From NCBI RefSeq assembly GCF_000151315.2, contig NW_011887294.1, forward strand, positions 58,361 to 122,360: a DNA stretch of 64,000 bases, read 5' to 3'. A model generated the notes under the pieces. It worked only from the letters and a program-made list of their open reading frames with translations, searched no databases and was not told the origin of the DNA. Shown in pieces: positions 10,862 to 22,864 of this stretch. Positions within the stretch are counted from its first letter, which is position 1. Each line of letters starts with the position of its first letter. The translations under genes and the position numbers were made by a program. The stretch comes from Capsaspora owczarzaki ATCC 30864. Taxonomy: Eukaryota; Opisthokonta; Filasterea.

Positions 10862-13800
10862 TCATGGGCTTTGAGAGTCCATGGCCCCTTCGCTGTCGGC
10901 GCTCACGCTTCGGTCACGCGAGAACTGCGACAGATTGGGAATGGTGGCATACGCGCCGTCTTCTTCATCTTCAGTGTCCGAATGGGCGACGTTTGCTCGC
11001 TGCGAGGCCAGCGGCTCGGGCTCGGGCGACTCGGGGAACGGATTGCCTGCTTGTTGCAACGCAGGGGGCGAGGTTGGTGAAACTGGCGCGGGAGACGTAG
11101 GGCGAGCACCTGCAGTAGCGGGATGCAGCTGCGGAATGGCTTTCGTCGAGGTGCCAATCCGCCCTGCGCTGATCGTGCCTGCGACCTCAGGTTCCTTGCC
11201 GGCAGAACTGAGCTGGTGGCGCTCGCGGTGGCCTTTGACCTGCAGGCGAATGGTCGAAAGCAATTGAATCCCTACCAAAAGGCAGACGACTGAAAGTCAG
11301 ACAAGAAACAACGCAAATGCCGCGGACACGAAGGCAACACAGGGACATACAATCGCGTCGGCTTTGCTCGCTTTCCGCAGACAGCAAATAGGTTCGATCG
11401 GCAGTGACAATTTGGAAGACAAACTCGTGCCCTTTCGACTTTGCCTCAGAAACACCAGAGCACTCGGCCAGATCGATCACGCCCATCAATTCTTTTTCCT
11501 GTCGGTTGTCCAAACCAATCAAAATGAGAGACCTGGACAGACGAGTAGACAATCCAAGCATTCACCCGCAACCCCCCCCCCATATACCTTATCAGTGCGA
11601 TAGTAAAAGAGCAGACCAAACACATCGATCACAGGCGTCTTGAGGTATTGGTTGTGATGCAGCAGCTGCATGACTCGCTGAGGGAACTGTTGCTCGCGCA
11701 GCACAAACCATCGTCGTTTCCAGCCCTAACAAAAGAAAAAAACGGCGATCAGTCAGCACAAACCTCTCGAATTCCAAGAAAGGCACAACAGCTCCACCCA
11801 ACACCGCTTACCTTGGAAGTGCCGACGCTGTGACCACCGCCTTTCTTGGAGAGGTAGGCACTCCGGCTCAGTTTGAGCATCATTGCATCGTCCGTCTCAG
11901 TTCCGTCCAACAGGTCAACAAGAGGCGTCTGGGCAGGGAGAGCTGGCAACGACGAGGTCGAGGAAGGTGACAAGGACGGCATCAGAGGCGACGGCGGGCC
12001 GCGGATGGACTTGCGAGCATCCGCAAGATTGTGCTGCTCATCCAAGTCATCACCAGAGGTGTCGCCCTCCAACGTGGGCGAAATCAAGCGACGTTGCAGC
12101 AGCAACACCGTCAGGGCGTCCCTGAAGGCCGAAAACCACACATCGAGCTCCTTGGCGTTCGATGCAGCCAAGTAGTAGATGCGCTTGCTGGTGCGGATTT
12201 CGAATGGAAAGTTGTTCTGGAACCGATCGACGGCGCCGAGATAAACGGCGTCGGGACCGGTGCAATCCGTCAGTCGAATGCCGCCCATCAACTCGCGCTC
12301 CTTGTCGTCCTTGTAGTACAGCACGTTCTCAAGCGACTCCTTGCCAAGCACAAACCAGCGCTTTTTCCAGGACTTGATGCCGCCGCCTTGTTTGGTCAAA
12401 TAGCCCTTGACGACGACCTGTTGGCAGTGGATGAATTCACCCGTGAGTCAGGCCTTCAACGAAGCATAAACACCGAGTTGGAGCGCATTCCAAACTTACA
12501 CCAGCGTCACTCAGAACAATCTCGGGACCAGCGGCATCTGGTTCAGCATAGACGGCTTCTTTGAAGGCCTCGACGTTCGACTATTCGCCGCGGCAAGCTC
12601 TCGTGTCAGAAAAAACAACAAACAGCAAACAACAAACGACCAATCTGTTTTCAATACATACCTGACGCGTGCTTTGCATGCACAACGAGATCGCAGACAT
12701 CCACTGCGTGCGCCAAAAACATCAACCAAGGCGACAAGGACATTGTGAGCTCTCTCTCCACGCTTCCCATCAGCCACAAAAAACAACGTCAACAGTTCAT
12801 ACCTCAGCTGCCTCTGCGTCGCTTTCACAGCTGATAAAGTAGGTGCGATCGGGCGTCACGAGTTTGAAGCAGAACGAACGCTTGTTGGTCGCACTCTCAA
12901 CGCAGGAGATCTCGTTGAGATCGATTTGTCCAAGGAGATCCGAATCGTCGTCAATGATACAGTCAGACGTTTTGAAATACTTGAGCTGAGTCTCGGTCAA
13001 CACAAACCATCGTCGCTTCCAGTTCTGAAAGAAGAAACCGAAAAAAAAAACACATCGAGGTGAAATTGGATTCGCCACAAAGAACGACCACAACCAGAAT
13101 GCGACTCGCGCATGCACGGTACCTTGTTCGCCCCGCCCTGCTTGGTCATGTAGCCCGTCTTGTGCACTTCATTCACAAAGGTGGTGGAGGTTGTGGTCGT
13201 CGGAATCACCGAGGTCACTCGCTCCGCAACCGGCTCCACGCTCGCGTCGTCTGTGTCGCCGGTGACTTTGATGGCAATGCCATTTTCGGGTTTGGCATTG
13301 TTGCGTGCCAAGGATCCAGAAAAGATACCATTCAATGCAGGGCCAGAGACAGACATGTGAAGCTCGCGAATGGAATGGATTCGCTGCGCCTGCTTGAGCT
13401 GCTGCTGACGCAGCTCCTCTGGATCCATAATGTTCAATTGCTGCGCAGGGCTGATACGAGTTTGACGAAGCGACGGCTGCAGATGACGGGGGAGGGGCGT
13501 GAGAGCTGGAACGAGACAACAACGCAACAAAACAAAAAAAGCAGACTTCAAAAGCAAAATTTTCAAACTGCTTACATTGGATCGCAGAGCCGGCGGCGGG
13601 GCAGCCGGGGCGGCGAGCGTTTGCTCGTCCACGGCATTGCCGGACAGACCCAGAGCATTCGGTTGAGCAGCCAAGGCCGCGGGACTCGCGAACGCATTCA
13701 GAGCGGCGAACGAGGACGTGTTTGCACTGATGGTCGGAACACCCATGCTGTTGGCTTGACCGAAGAGAGCTGGTGCAGGTTTCGCGAGTCCGGCCGCAGA

Positions 13801-15500
13801 TTGGACCGAGGGGGCGATCGGCACCTCCACACGCCGTTCAATCTCATCAAGCAGATTGTTCACCTCTGCAATCGACTCGCGCGGAGCTCTGGCGTTGGTC
13901 AAGTATATTGCCGAGCCATTCGTCTGACTGACACTTGATGAAGCTTCGTAGACGTGCATCTGAAACAAAACAAATGCATCGAGACAACAAAGCATACAAA
14001 CAAAAAAATAAGCGGTTCCGAACAGGACAGGAGCAACAACAATCATTATGCACAGAGCAAAATGGACCGCTTACAGAAAAGTCAACGGAATCGGACGCTC
14101 TGTCGACTGGAGAGCGGATTGACGGTTGTGCCACTGCGTAAACCTGACCGTCGTCGGTGGCCGTGTTGGAGAAGGACGCGCGGACGGCGGCCATGTCTGC
14201 TTTGTACTGCTCGCGTAGTCGAACCACATACTCTCGTAGGCTGCTCGCCGTGCTGTGCAGCTCTGTGATTTCTCGTTTGAGCTGTTTTTGAAAAAAAAAA
14301 TGACAACAACAGGGAAACACGAATTCAGTGAAAACGCAATTCCAGCAGCAATAGAACTGTGCGAGGCTCAAGCATCGAAAGTAAGCAAACAACAAACCAT
14401 GCATGACATACCAAGTGAACGGACTGGACCTCAAGCCGAAGCGCTGCCAGCTCGGATCGCATGGAGGCAACCTCCTCATTGTCGGCCTGCGCGATCGGAT
14501 GAGGCGCGGGCGGCGTGAGCACTGTGTAAGTGTCGTCGGGCTGTTCTGCCGCCTGCTGGCGATTCTGCTTGTTCGGTTGCGTGTACGTGTCGTTGTCGGA
14601 ATTGACAATCTGAGTTGCTTCACCGTCGACCTGCGCGTCTTGCTTGACTGCGCTGGCAGAGTTGCCGCCGCCATTGGCATCCGTGGCACTATCGCGCTCG
14701 TCCTTGCCGCCATGACCTTGAGCAGGAGGACTCTGTGCAGCAGCAGCATCAGCAGCACGGAGCACGTCATACAAGTTGTCGCCAATCTGCTCATTCGCAG
14801 CAGCAGCAGCAGTCGCAGCAGCAGGCTCGTCGGCGTCGGCTGTCTTGGACTGGCGCTTGGTCTCGTCATGGGCTTGGCTTGCGTCTGCAACTGGGGCCAC
14901 CTTGACCTCGACCTCGACCTCGACCTGGACCTCGACGGCTTCAGAGTGAGTGCTTCCATTGCTGCTTCCATTGCTGCTGCTGCTTGTGTCGCGCTCTGTC
15001 GTCGCAGCAGTGCTTCCAGTGACGGCGTCCACGGGGCTCGCAGGAGACGTCGCTGATGCTGCTGATGATGCTGATGTTGATGCTGATGTTGATGCTGCTG
15101 ATGCTGCTGATGCGCCAGGAGTGAAGGACGTCGAAGTCGAGATCGCAGCAGAGCGCCGATTCGCAGCAGTGACATCGACCGTCGACCGCTGCAGCGCCGC
15201 CCGCGCAATCCTCGACGAGCCCACTCCCGCTGGTGATGATGATGGAGATGATGATGATGATGATGATGATGGCGATGACTGGGCGGCGGCGGCGGCGGTG
15301 GGCGACGGCGGCGAGGATTCAAAGACGCTGCGCAGGCGCGAGACGGACGGAAGCCGCCAGCTGCTGGGCTGCTTGGCGCCCGTGGACAGCGTCGCGACCG
15401 CGGAAGAGACGCCCGGCTCGGGTGCTGACGGTGATGAGGCGGCGGCGGGGTCGTCGGAGCCGGGAGACGCGGCCGACGCAGGCAAATGCCAACGGGACAT
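10862..15500 (-). CDS. Large protein with three pleckstrin-homology domains
   Basis: Eleven phase-consistent exons, read right to left: 15500-14412, 14281-14075, 13959-13576, 13476-13123, 13024-12803, 12703-12662, 12580-12500, 12417-11812, 11725-11588, 11498-11351, 11271-10862. They give about 1226 residues. The first 360 residues are acidic, Ser/Ala-rich low complexity ending in a coiled coil that runs into exon 2. PH1 begins GYMTKQGGANK and continues NWKRRWFVL. PH2 has GYLTKQGGGIKSWKKRWFVL. PH3 has AYLSKKGGGH, then GWKRRWFVL, then EKELMGVIDLAECSG. Each ends in the invariant PH tryptophan; in PH3 that codon is split by the last intron (T|GG), which confirms the splice. The tail is Pro/Ser-rich. 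It is likely a phosphoinositide-binding scaffold. PH1 and PH3 carry phase-0 introns at the same place, just before the WKRRW strand, which suggests domain duplication. No enzymatic domain is seen. Confidence 0.85.
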
Positions 15501-15857
15501 TTGTTGTTGTTGTTATTGTGCTAAAGTGCTCAGACAAGTGTGAAACTGAGATAAACAACAAAAATGAAGGAGGGAAACAAAAAAAAAAAAAAAAAAAAAA
15601 GAATGACACGCCGAAAAAAAAAAAAAGAAAGCTCACACGTTAAAGAAAAGGAAAAAAGAAAAGAAAAAGCAAAATCTGATCACAAAAAGACAGAAGCGAA
15701 ACAAACAGAATCTCAGAGAATAAAGCAAGGAAGGAAGGCAGGAAGGCGACGACATGGAAGAAACACAAAGGACGACTCGACATAACGAAACCAAGAAGGT
15801 ACGAAATGGCAGCGTCGAATTGAACAAAACAAGAAATCACACACACAAAAAACAAAC
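15501..15857. other. Short intergenic region, A-rich
   Basis: Poly-A tracts and GAAA-rich sequence between the PH gene start and the 3' end of the Sen34 gene. This is presumably the promoter of the PH gene; no coding signal. Confidence 0.6.
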
Positions 15858-17133
15858 TCAGACCATCCCAGACCAATTCACAGAGACAAGCTCAACGGCG
15901 CCTTGCTCAGTCACTCCGCATAGCAAGACCGTCTTGCGAACAGTCGTGCCTAGTCGCCCGATCGCCGCAAGATCCACGGCAGAGAACGACTGCCCAGCTG
16001 GCATGACGATGGCCACAAACTGGGAATGGTAGCGAAATGGGTCTCCTGCGAGAATCAAAGCGGACAAGACGGCGTCAGATTGCATCGACAAGATGAGGGA
16101 CGTGACATTTGTTTTTGCTTCCTGTTTTCTGCAATCTCAGAACCAAAAGCCCCCAAAACCAATTCGTTTACCTGGATAGACGAGAAAATCGCCACCGAAT
16201 TTGGAGGCCGCAGTCATGTAGTGGCCGCGCTGCCATAGCTCCGAAAAGACGCGGGTTCTTAATCGTTGCTTGAATGTGATTGGGAATTTCCACTCTGCAT
16301 CTGCAAGTGGCGGCTCGGCTGAAAACAAGGAAATTGGCGCGGCAACCTCAATTCGACCTGCGTCGCCAGCAGCTGTGTCCTCCGCTACTGCATTAACATC
16401 AACTGCTGTTGTGCTTGCTGATGGACCATCTGAAGCCTGTGGCTGCTGCGGTGCATCGACAACCATGGCAGTGTTGCTCGAAGACGACGACGACGACGGC
16501 TCAGATCCAGCCGCAGCCCGATTGAATCGCTGCAAAAAGACGGCGCGGTCATTTACCAGATGAATGATGCCTGTTTGTTTGTGTTCCAATCGATGCACGC
16601 ACAGCCATGCGACGGTCAGAATCAGCTCGAAGCCTCATTTCAAGTCGCTTTCGTTTTGAAGCTTGTCACTGAGCCACTTTTGCGTGTGATTGCTCTGCTC
16701 TCGATGAATTCGCCATCATCATGACCATCATCATCATGTTTCATGCCTGATGGTGATGATTTACCGTGTTGAAGCAGGACGGTCGTCTGCTCGGGCATCA
16801 GCACCAGCGGATACGTCTCAACGCCCAGCTGCGTCGACTCGCTCACGGCAATCTCGCCCAGCAGTGCGCCCACAATGCGAAACTCGCGCCGTAATCGATA
16901 CACGTCTGTATATAGTTAGCACAAGCCAAAGCGCGCGTTTGAGCAACGCAATGCAGTTTGTTTGAGTCTGCATTGGATTCGCAGTGGATTCACTTGCCGT
17001 GCTTGTCGTAGACGATCGCGTGGTCGTCCTGGCCGTTCCAGAACGCGCGGATTGGCTCGGACAGCGGACTGGGTGGCCATTGCAACGCCGACTGCGGCTG
17101 GCTCGGCGGAGGCTCGATCGCACTATGGCTCAT
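15858..17133 (-). CDS. TSEN34: tRNA-splicing endonuclease subunit Sen34
   Basis: Catalytic subunit that cuts the 3' splice site of intron-containing pre-tRNAs within the Sen2/Sen15/Sen34/Sen54 complex. Exons, read right to left: 17133-16998, 16905-16765, 16570-16172, 16045-15858, giving 287 residues. The N-terminal half contains VYRLRREFRIVGALLGE and LVLMPEQTTVLL. A Ser/Asp-rich linker follows, then the nuclease core HYMTAASKFGGDFLVYPG|DPFRYHSQF and GRLGTTVRKTVLL. The catalytic triad is visible and correctly spaced: Tyr in FLVYPG, His eight residues on in RYHSQ, and Lys 31 residues further in VRKT. Intron 1 appears to start with GC (GCAAGT), because only that donor keeps the frame into VYRLRREF. 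It lies 131 bases downstream of the methylthioribulose gene on the same strand. Confidence 0.93.
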
Positions 17134-17264
17134 AGGCTCTGAGCCACCAGCACAAAAACGAGGAATGAAACAGATTCTCAGACTAAAACAAACAAAAGAC
17201 ATTTACAGTATATGACAAAATGGACGCAGCGCTTTCGATTTTACTTTGATACAACAACGCAACC

Positions 17265-18389
17265 TCAGGACTGCACCAGGCTCGCGTACTCTGAATCAGC
17301 CGGAACGAGCGAAGGATCAAGTCCGGCAAGGCGCATTTTGACGGCAATCTCAAAGAGGTAGTCGTAGCACTCGCTCATTGTCTTGCATTGGACCCAGTCG
17401 TTGCCCCAGACGTAGACGCCGTGGCGCCGCACTAGCACGGCGCATGCATCGGGGTACTTGCGCATTTCGGCTGCCATTCGGTCGGTCAAGTCGCGCTCTT
17501 CGGCAGTGTTTTCAATGATGGGGACGACGAGCTTGTCGTAGAACTTGTGGTATCCTCCGGACGTGTTTTTAGCAATGCCTGAACGACGCAGAAGCGAAAG
17601 AGAGAGAGAGAGAGAGTCACTCAACGTTAGCAAAACACTCTGGACTACCCCGATCGCTTGCTTGGCACTAGCTTGCGACTTGACCTCACCTTTGATCATT
17701 TCCTGATGCGTGATGCAAAACTCTGAGCCGGGAAACAGCAGCGTCGCCATCACGGCGTGCTGCGAATGCGTGTGGATGACAGCTCCGGCATTTCGCATCT
17801 TGTACGCATTGAAGAAGAGCGGCGTGCACTGACTCTTGCGCAGACCTCGCTCGATGGCAGGACACTCGATATCGTTGCCGTCCCGGTCGCACACAAACAA
17901 GTCGTCCGGTTGCATCCGCTCCTTTTGCACTCCGGACGGCGCAATGTAAATATGCTCACTACCAAACCAGTGTCAAAGTCAGAGCATTTTTGTGTAGATG
18001 ATCTACATTTGTCACTTTCCACAAAACTCAGACTCGCGTTGTTTTTGTTCAATCTGAGCAATCTGAGAATTGAGAATTTTTGGTGGATGCGCGCACCTGT
18101 CCCGGATGGTGATGCCGCCGCCGGTGCCTGTGACCCAGCCCTGGTGGTAGAACAAGCTGCATAGCTCTGGAATGAGGTTGCGCGGGTGCTCTGGTCCGAG
18201 TTGCTGCGTGGTCGTGGTCGGCGTTTGAGTGCAGTTGCATTGGCAGCAATTGCTGCAGCGCGCCAATGCCGTGGCTGATGACGCTGCAGTCGCATTGCTA
18301 GAAGAGCTAGAAGAGCTAGTTGAAGACGAAGCGGGGTGATCGCAGCAGTGCGCGCTGACTGCAGACGGCGACGGTCGCTGCTCAGACAT
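17265..18389 (-). CDS. MTNB: Methylthioribulose-1-phosphate dehydratase (APIP/MtnB)
   Basis: Zinc enzyme of the methionine salvage pathway, class II aldolase fold, dehydrating 5-methylthioribulose-1-phosphate in the cytosol. Exons, read right to left: 18389-18097, 17958-17690, 17578-17265, giving 291 residues. After a variable N-terminus come [14 protein letters not shown] and [15 protein letters not shown]. The zinc site follows: HTHSQH in exon 2 and HGVYVWG in exon 3. EMIKG holds the likely catalytic Glu. The first 60 residues are unusual: a Ser run followed by a Cys-rich cluster (CSNCCQCNC) not part of the family fold. It shares a 141-base divergent promoter region with the HemK gene. Confidence 0.93.
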
Positions 18390-18530
18390 TGAGTGATTGA
18401 ACACAAAAAAAAAAGACTGAGACAAACGCTCAGAGCAAGTGCAATGGCATTTGAATTTCATCACTACTGTATTCTATACGAATGAGTTGCTTTGGCAGTC
18501 CTCACTTTATTGTGCTTGGGGTTGTCGACA

Positions 18531-20352
18531 ATGACAGTGCAGCGAACTGTGAATCTCGCATCATCAGTGCTGCAGCGAGTGGGCAGCAGTCACCTGGCTA
18601 TCGTCCGCCGTGTTGGCGCATTGAATTCACAAGCTGCTCCAGGACCAAATGCGATTGTGCCAGGGCGAATCACACCAGTGCCAGCGCGGCTCGGTTGGCG
18701 CGGGATGAGCACCTGGGCAACCGAGTTTGACATCCTCCACAAGCCTGCAGACACTCGCGCTATGGCTATAGCAGAGCAAGTGCAACGCATCAAGACACGG
18801 CTGGTACCCGAGGAAGCGCCAGAACGCGAGACGCCGACCAAAGGCACCAGCACACGATCAGACTTGCCAGAGTCAAAGCTCGGTCGACACAATACTCAAG
18901 CAATTGTACCAACGTACGGTCGAGTTTTGACAATCGATCCAACTTATATCGACCATGTTGCATGCGCGATGCGGGTCCAGGACAACCCAGATTGCTCGAA
19001 GCAGGTGCTCTGCGCCGAATCGTTCGCACCCTCACATCGCTCTAACAAGCTGGTAATCATCGATAGACCGCCCGTCAAGGCTGCAAAAGATGTCTCGTCT
19101 AGCCCATTTGAGCATGACCATATACCACGGCGAACACGAGCAAACAATCAAGATTTTTCAGCGAGCTCGAACGTCGCCTCTCTGTTGCAAAGTGCGTCCA
19201 CCGTGCTCAAGCAAGCCAAGCGCTCTGAAGCAGAGTTGGGTGCAGAATACCTGCTGGCGGCAGCTTTGTTTGGCTCCAGTGCCCCGCGAAGCACCCTCAC
19301 GAACGTATCGCCAGCAGTCCTTCGTCAAGCTCTAACCGGCGAATCCTTCGTTCGATTCATCTCGTTGCTCAACCAGCGATTGGAAGGGAAGCCTATCCAG
19401 CACATCTTGGGTGAATGGGACTTTGGTCTTCACACGCTGCACATGCACCCGCGCGTGTTTATTCCTCGCCCAGAAACTGAGGTGTGCATGTTTGTTGTTG
19501 TTTTTTTGTTGTTGTTTTTTTTTTTTTTTCCCTTCGTGAGAAAACTGGGACGGTGCTATTTGGCAGATGTACTCACCTGATGTGGTGTTGGGCTCTGATA
19601 GAAACTCGTTGACATGGTTGTGAAGGACTTGAAATCTACGCTGCCCAGTTCGGCCGAGAACAACACCAGCAGCTGGATCAACACCACGCCCAGTTCTACG
19701 CCCTCGGCACTTCAGATCTCACTACTTGTCAATCGACCACCTTGTATTTTGGAGGTTGGACCTGGCACTGGCGCCATTGGTCTGTCCATTTTAGCAGAGT
19801 TGCCTGGGCTGCACTACCTCGCGCTAGACGTCAATCCGTTCGCCTGTGAACTGACCCGTGTCAATGCACAACGGTAGGTCATATTGATCAAATGCTTTAT
19901 CATCGTTTTCAAAGTTTTTGAACTGCGTGGCTTACTTGTACGGATTCCGATCTGTTGTCTGCAGGTTGGGACTTGAATCCCGGACGGCCGTGCATCACGT
20001 AGCCTTTGAGCAGTTCACTCTGCTAGAAGGCCAGTTTGACGCCATCGTCTCCAATCCACCCTACATCCCATCCAGAGAGATTTCCGAGCTCGACATTGAA
20101 GTTCGCGGGTTTGATCCTCACGTCGCCCTTGACGGCGGCGTCGAAGGTTTGGACGTCATTGTACAGCTGCTAAAACGCGCAGCTTTGATGCTTGTTCCTC
20201 ATGGCAAACTATGGCTCGAAGTGGACGAAAGCCATCCGCCAAAGATCGAGAGCTGGCTTTCGAGCCATCCTTCCTGCGGGTTGCGCTATCTCAAGACCCA
20301 TGCCGACTGCTTTGATGTACCCCGGTTTTGCGAGTTGATTCGTGTCGACTGA
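18531..20352 (+). CDS. HEMK1: Mitochondrial-type HemK/PrmC release-factor glutamine methyltransferase
   Basis: Methylates the Gln of the GGQ motif in class I release factors. Exons 18531-19481, 19602-19873, 19965-20352, giving 536 residues. The start chosen is MTVQRTVNLASSVLQRVGSS, which is rich in Arg/Ser and lacks acids, as expected for a mitochondrial presequence. The N-terminal helical domain includes EGKPIQHILGEWDF and FIPRPETE. The SAM-binding motif I is ILEVGPGTGAIGLSI, and the catalytic NPPY motif follows in DAIVSNPPYIPS. About 200 residues between the presequence and the family domain are extra compared with bacterial PrmC and human HEMK1 and show no recognised domain. Confidence 0.9.
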
Positions 20353-20651
20353 GAGCAACTGCTTGTTGTGTTGATCGCATCATCAGCCTTCCACAGTGGT
20401 TTGTAAACCAATGATGCGAACTCGATTCACACTCGATGCACAGCCGCTGCTGTCCAAAATCCGGTCGGTTTCAGAGCTCAGTCTCACTTTCACTCTTCCA
20501 ACTCCATATTGCAGAGCTCAGTCTCAGAATCTCAGACACTCAGACACTCAGAATCTCGTTCCATTCATTTCCAAGCTTTTTTTGCAACCGAAACCTCCAA
20601 CCCCCCGCTATCACCTTTTGCTTGTCGCTGCCGGTTCGCCTTGTTGTGTGA

Positions 20652-22716
20652 ATGATGCAGAGCGCCGTGTTCTATGGCAGCGACCAGGTGACGACCGTCT
20701 CGTTCAAGGTGCCCGAGTCGCTGTCGGGCGATCTTGTCTACGACGCGTCGCGCGAGTCTGCCGGGCGGTCGTTTGCGCGCTACGGCGAGCTCGTCCAGTT
20801 CCTCATGATTGTCGGATGCCCCATCCACGACATTGGTCGCATGCCGGCGCAGTACGAAGCCTGGCGAGCAGAGTTCTCGACGCTCCAGATTGACGTTCGC
20901 GTCCAGCCCTTGCCCCCACTGCCCAACGGCGGCGAGGAGGACCAACCCCGTCCAGGGCAGAATGCTGCTGGTGCTACCATCACGAGCACGCAGGCGCTAC
21001 TGCACGCGAGCGGTGCGGCGTCGTCTTTATCATCAGGTCAATTCGTTCCCGACACGCCGCTCGCAACGCTGCTGGCGTCCCCGACAGCCAAGATCCAGCT
21101 GCAGCCATACTCGGTGAGCAACTCTGCACGGCGGTATGACGAAGCGGATTTCCAAGAGCGGGCGGCAACTTTGCCGGATCCAACCGACGCTCGTGCTTCT
21201 GCTTCTGACGACGCGACGAAGCATCACGATGCTGCTGCAACCAGCAAGTCTCGTGCGCTTCCTCGTGACGGCGGTGTTCGGCGAAGTTACAGCGTTGCTT
21301 ACGGTCCAAAGACGCAGCTGTCGCATTCGTCCATTCCCCTCGCCCACGCAGACAATGGAGACATTATTTACCTCGTATCAACGTATCTTGGACACATTCC
21401 CCAATGTCAGCGTATTCAATTCACCATCAACACCAATTCTGTGCAGGCTGGCAGCGCCATGGACTTGACGGCACTCAATCTCGTCACGCCGAACGAATTC
21501 CTCGAAGTATTGGCATCGCGGTCGGTACCCAATCAAACTCTGAACAATCATGCTCTGCGCGGGGCTTTGACATCATCCGCTGCTGGAGAAGCTGGGGGTC
21601 CCACAGCCCTGTCTGCCGCCGCCATGTTGCTTTCTCGACGCGCTGCGCTGGTAAACACGGAACAGGCAAAGCGGCCATTCACCTGCACAGCCGACTTTGT
21701 TCTTGATCTCATCCCACCGCCTCGCGTTGAGAGCTCTGCAGCACGTATTGGAAGGAGCTTGTTTTTGAGCTTTCACATCTCCAATCCGCACGAACGCGAG
21801 CGAATCAGCTTGCATGGCGTGGACTTTTCGGTTGCTCGAGGAGGTCCTTCTGCAGTTGTGTCGTCGGGCTTGGCGCCGGTGCCTTCAGAAGACGCGGGCT
21901 CGACACTGCAGCTCTGGCTCACGGGCGATACCGAGTTTCCAATCACGCTCAGTCCCGGGGAACGCTACACTTTTGTGTATCGCATCGACGAGACGGTGCC
22001 CCGAACCACCTTCATTCACAGTAGTGTAAAGAGTGCGCGCGGGTTGCTGTTTGTGCGTTGGAATCCGAGCACGGCTGGCTGCACTGAAGATCAAGTCATC
22101 ACGTGCGACTATGGCATTTCTGACCTGGCCGAGTTTGCCAATCCGCAGTTGACCATTTCGTCGTGCGTGGTTTCCGAAGGGACCGAATTGCAAGCCAGCT
22201 CTGATGGCACAACGTTCGTCCAGCGTGCGTCCGTCGGTGTGATTTGTGTTCAGTACACTGTCGGCAATCTCAGTTTGCAGTCCACGGAGGCGACGCTCTT
22301 ACTGGGCGGTTCCGATGCTCATTCGAAGGAGGAAGTGGCTGTATTGCAAGGTATGTTGGCGTGGTGCTTGTTGATGTTTTTGTGTTCTGTCATTCACCTC
22401 TGTGTCTATGTAGGCTCTGAGGTTTCCAGTGCCCAGTTGGAGTGTCTGACACCTCGAATTCGATTGGGGTAACTTTTGAAGTTTCAGTTTTGCTTGTGTG
22501 GAAGTTGGGGGGGGGTTGCTGCCGATCCTCAATTTTGATGGTTGCCTGTTTTCATCTTACAGCCCGCTAGCAACTGGCGCTTCGCTCGTTGTGACTGGGC
22601 AATACATTGCACGCTCTGCTGGGGTGGTTACAATTCCATTACCGCGCGTGTTCAACCAGCAGCTGCAGCAATACGCATCCATTAGTGGCTCCGATTTGAT
22701 TGTTGCCGTGTCATAG
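20652..22716 (+). CDS. TRAPPC14/MAP11-like protein (probable)
   Basis: Exons 20652-22350, 22414-22468, 22563-22716, giving 635 residues. Beta-sandwich-like protein with no signal peptide or membrane segment. Several segments line up, from memory, with animal TRAPPC14 (C7orf43), a TRAPP II-associated subunit involved in vesicle tethering and ciliogenesis. GELVQFLMIVGC corresponds to its GETVRFLLVLRC. FVLDLIPPPRVES followed by LFLSFHISNPHERERISLHG corresponds to LLPPPVL...LKVLNSSSQEEISI. A late LLFVRWNP...ITCDYGISD block corresponds to AVVQWSTP...YTHYRLPS. A disordered Ser/Ala/Asp-rich insert separates the first two blocks. The alignment is in the right order throughout but of low identity. The start is a double ATG; the second is equally possible. 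Confidence 0.5.
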
Positions 22717-22864
22717 TTCTTGACCCTTTGTTTGTTGCGCTGTCAATACTTTCGCCGTTCCTTTACAACCTTTTGTGCGTTTTCGTCAATATCATTTAAT
22801 AAATGCTACATTTTTCATGCAAAGCGATTTAAACCGATCGATTTTTTTTGTTTCAACTTTCTGC

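Noticed and set aside
12417-12500. PH gene split into two genes at this intron
   Set aside because: All eleven exons join in phase and carry one continuous three-PH protein; no start, stop or promoter-like spacing is seen between them.
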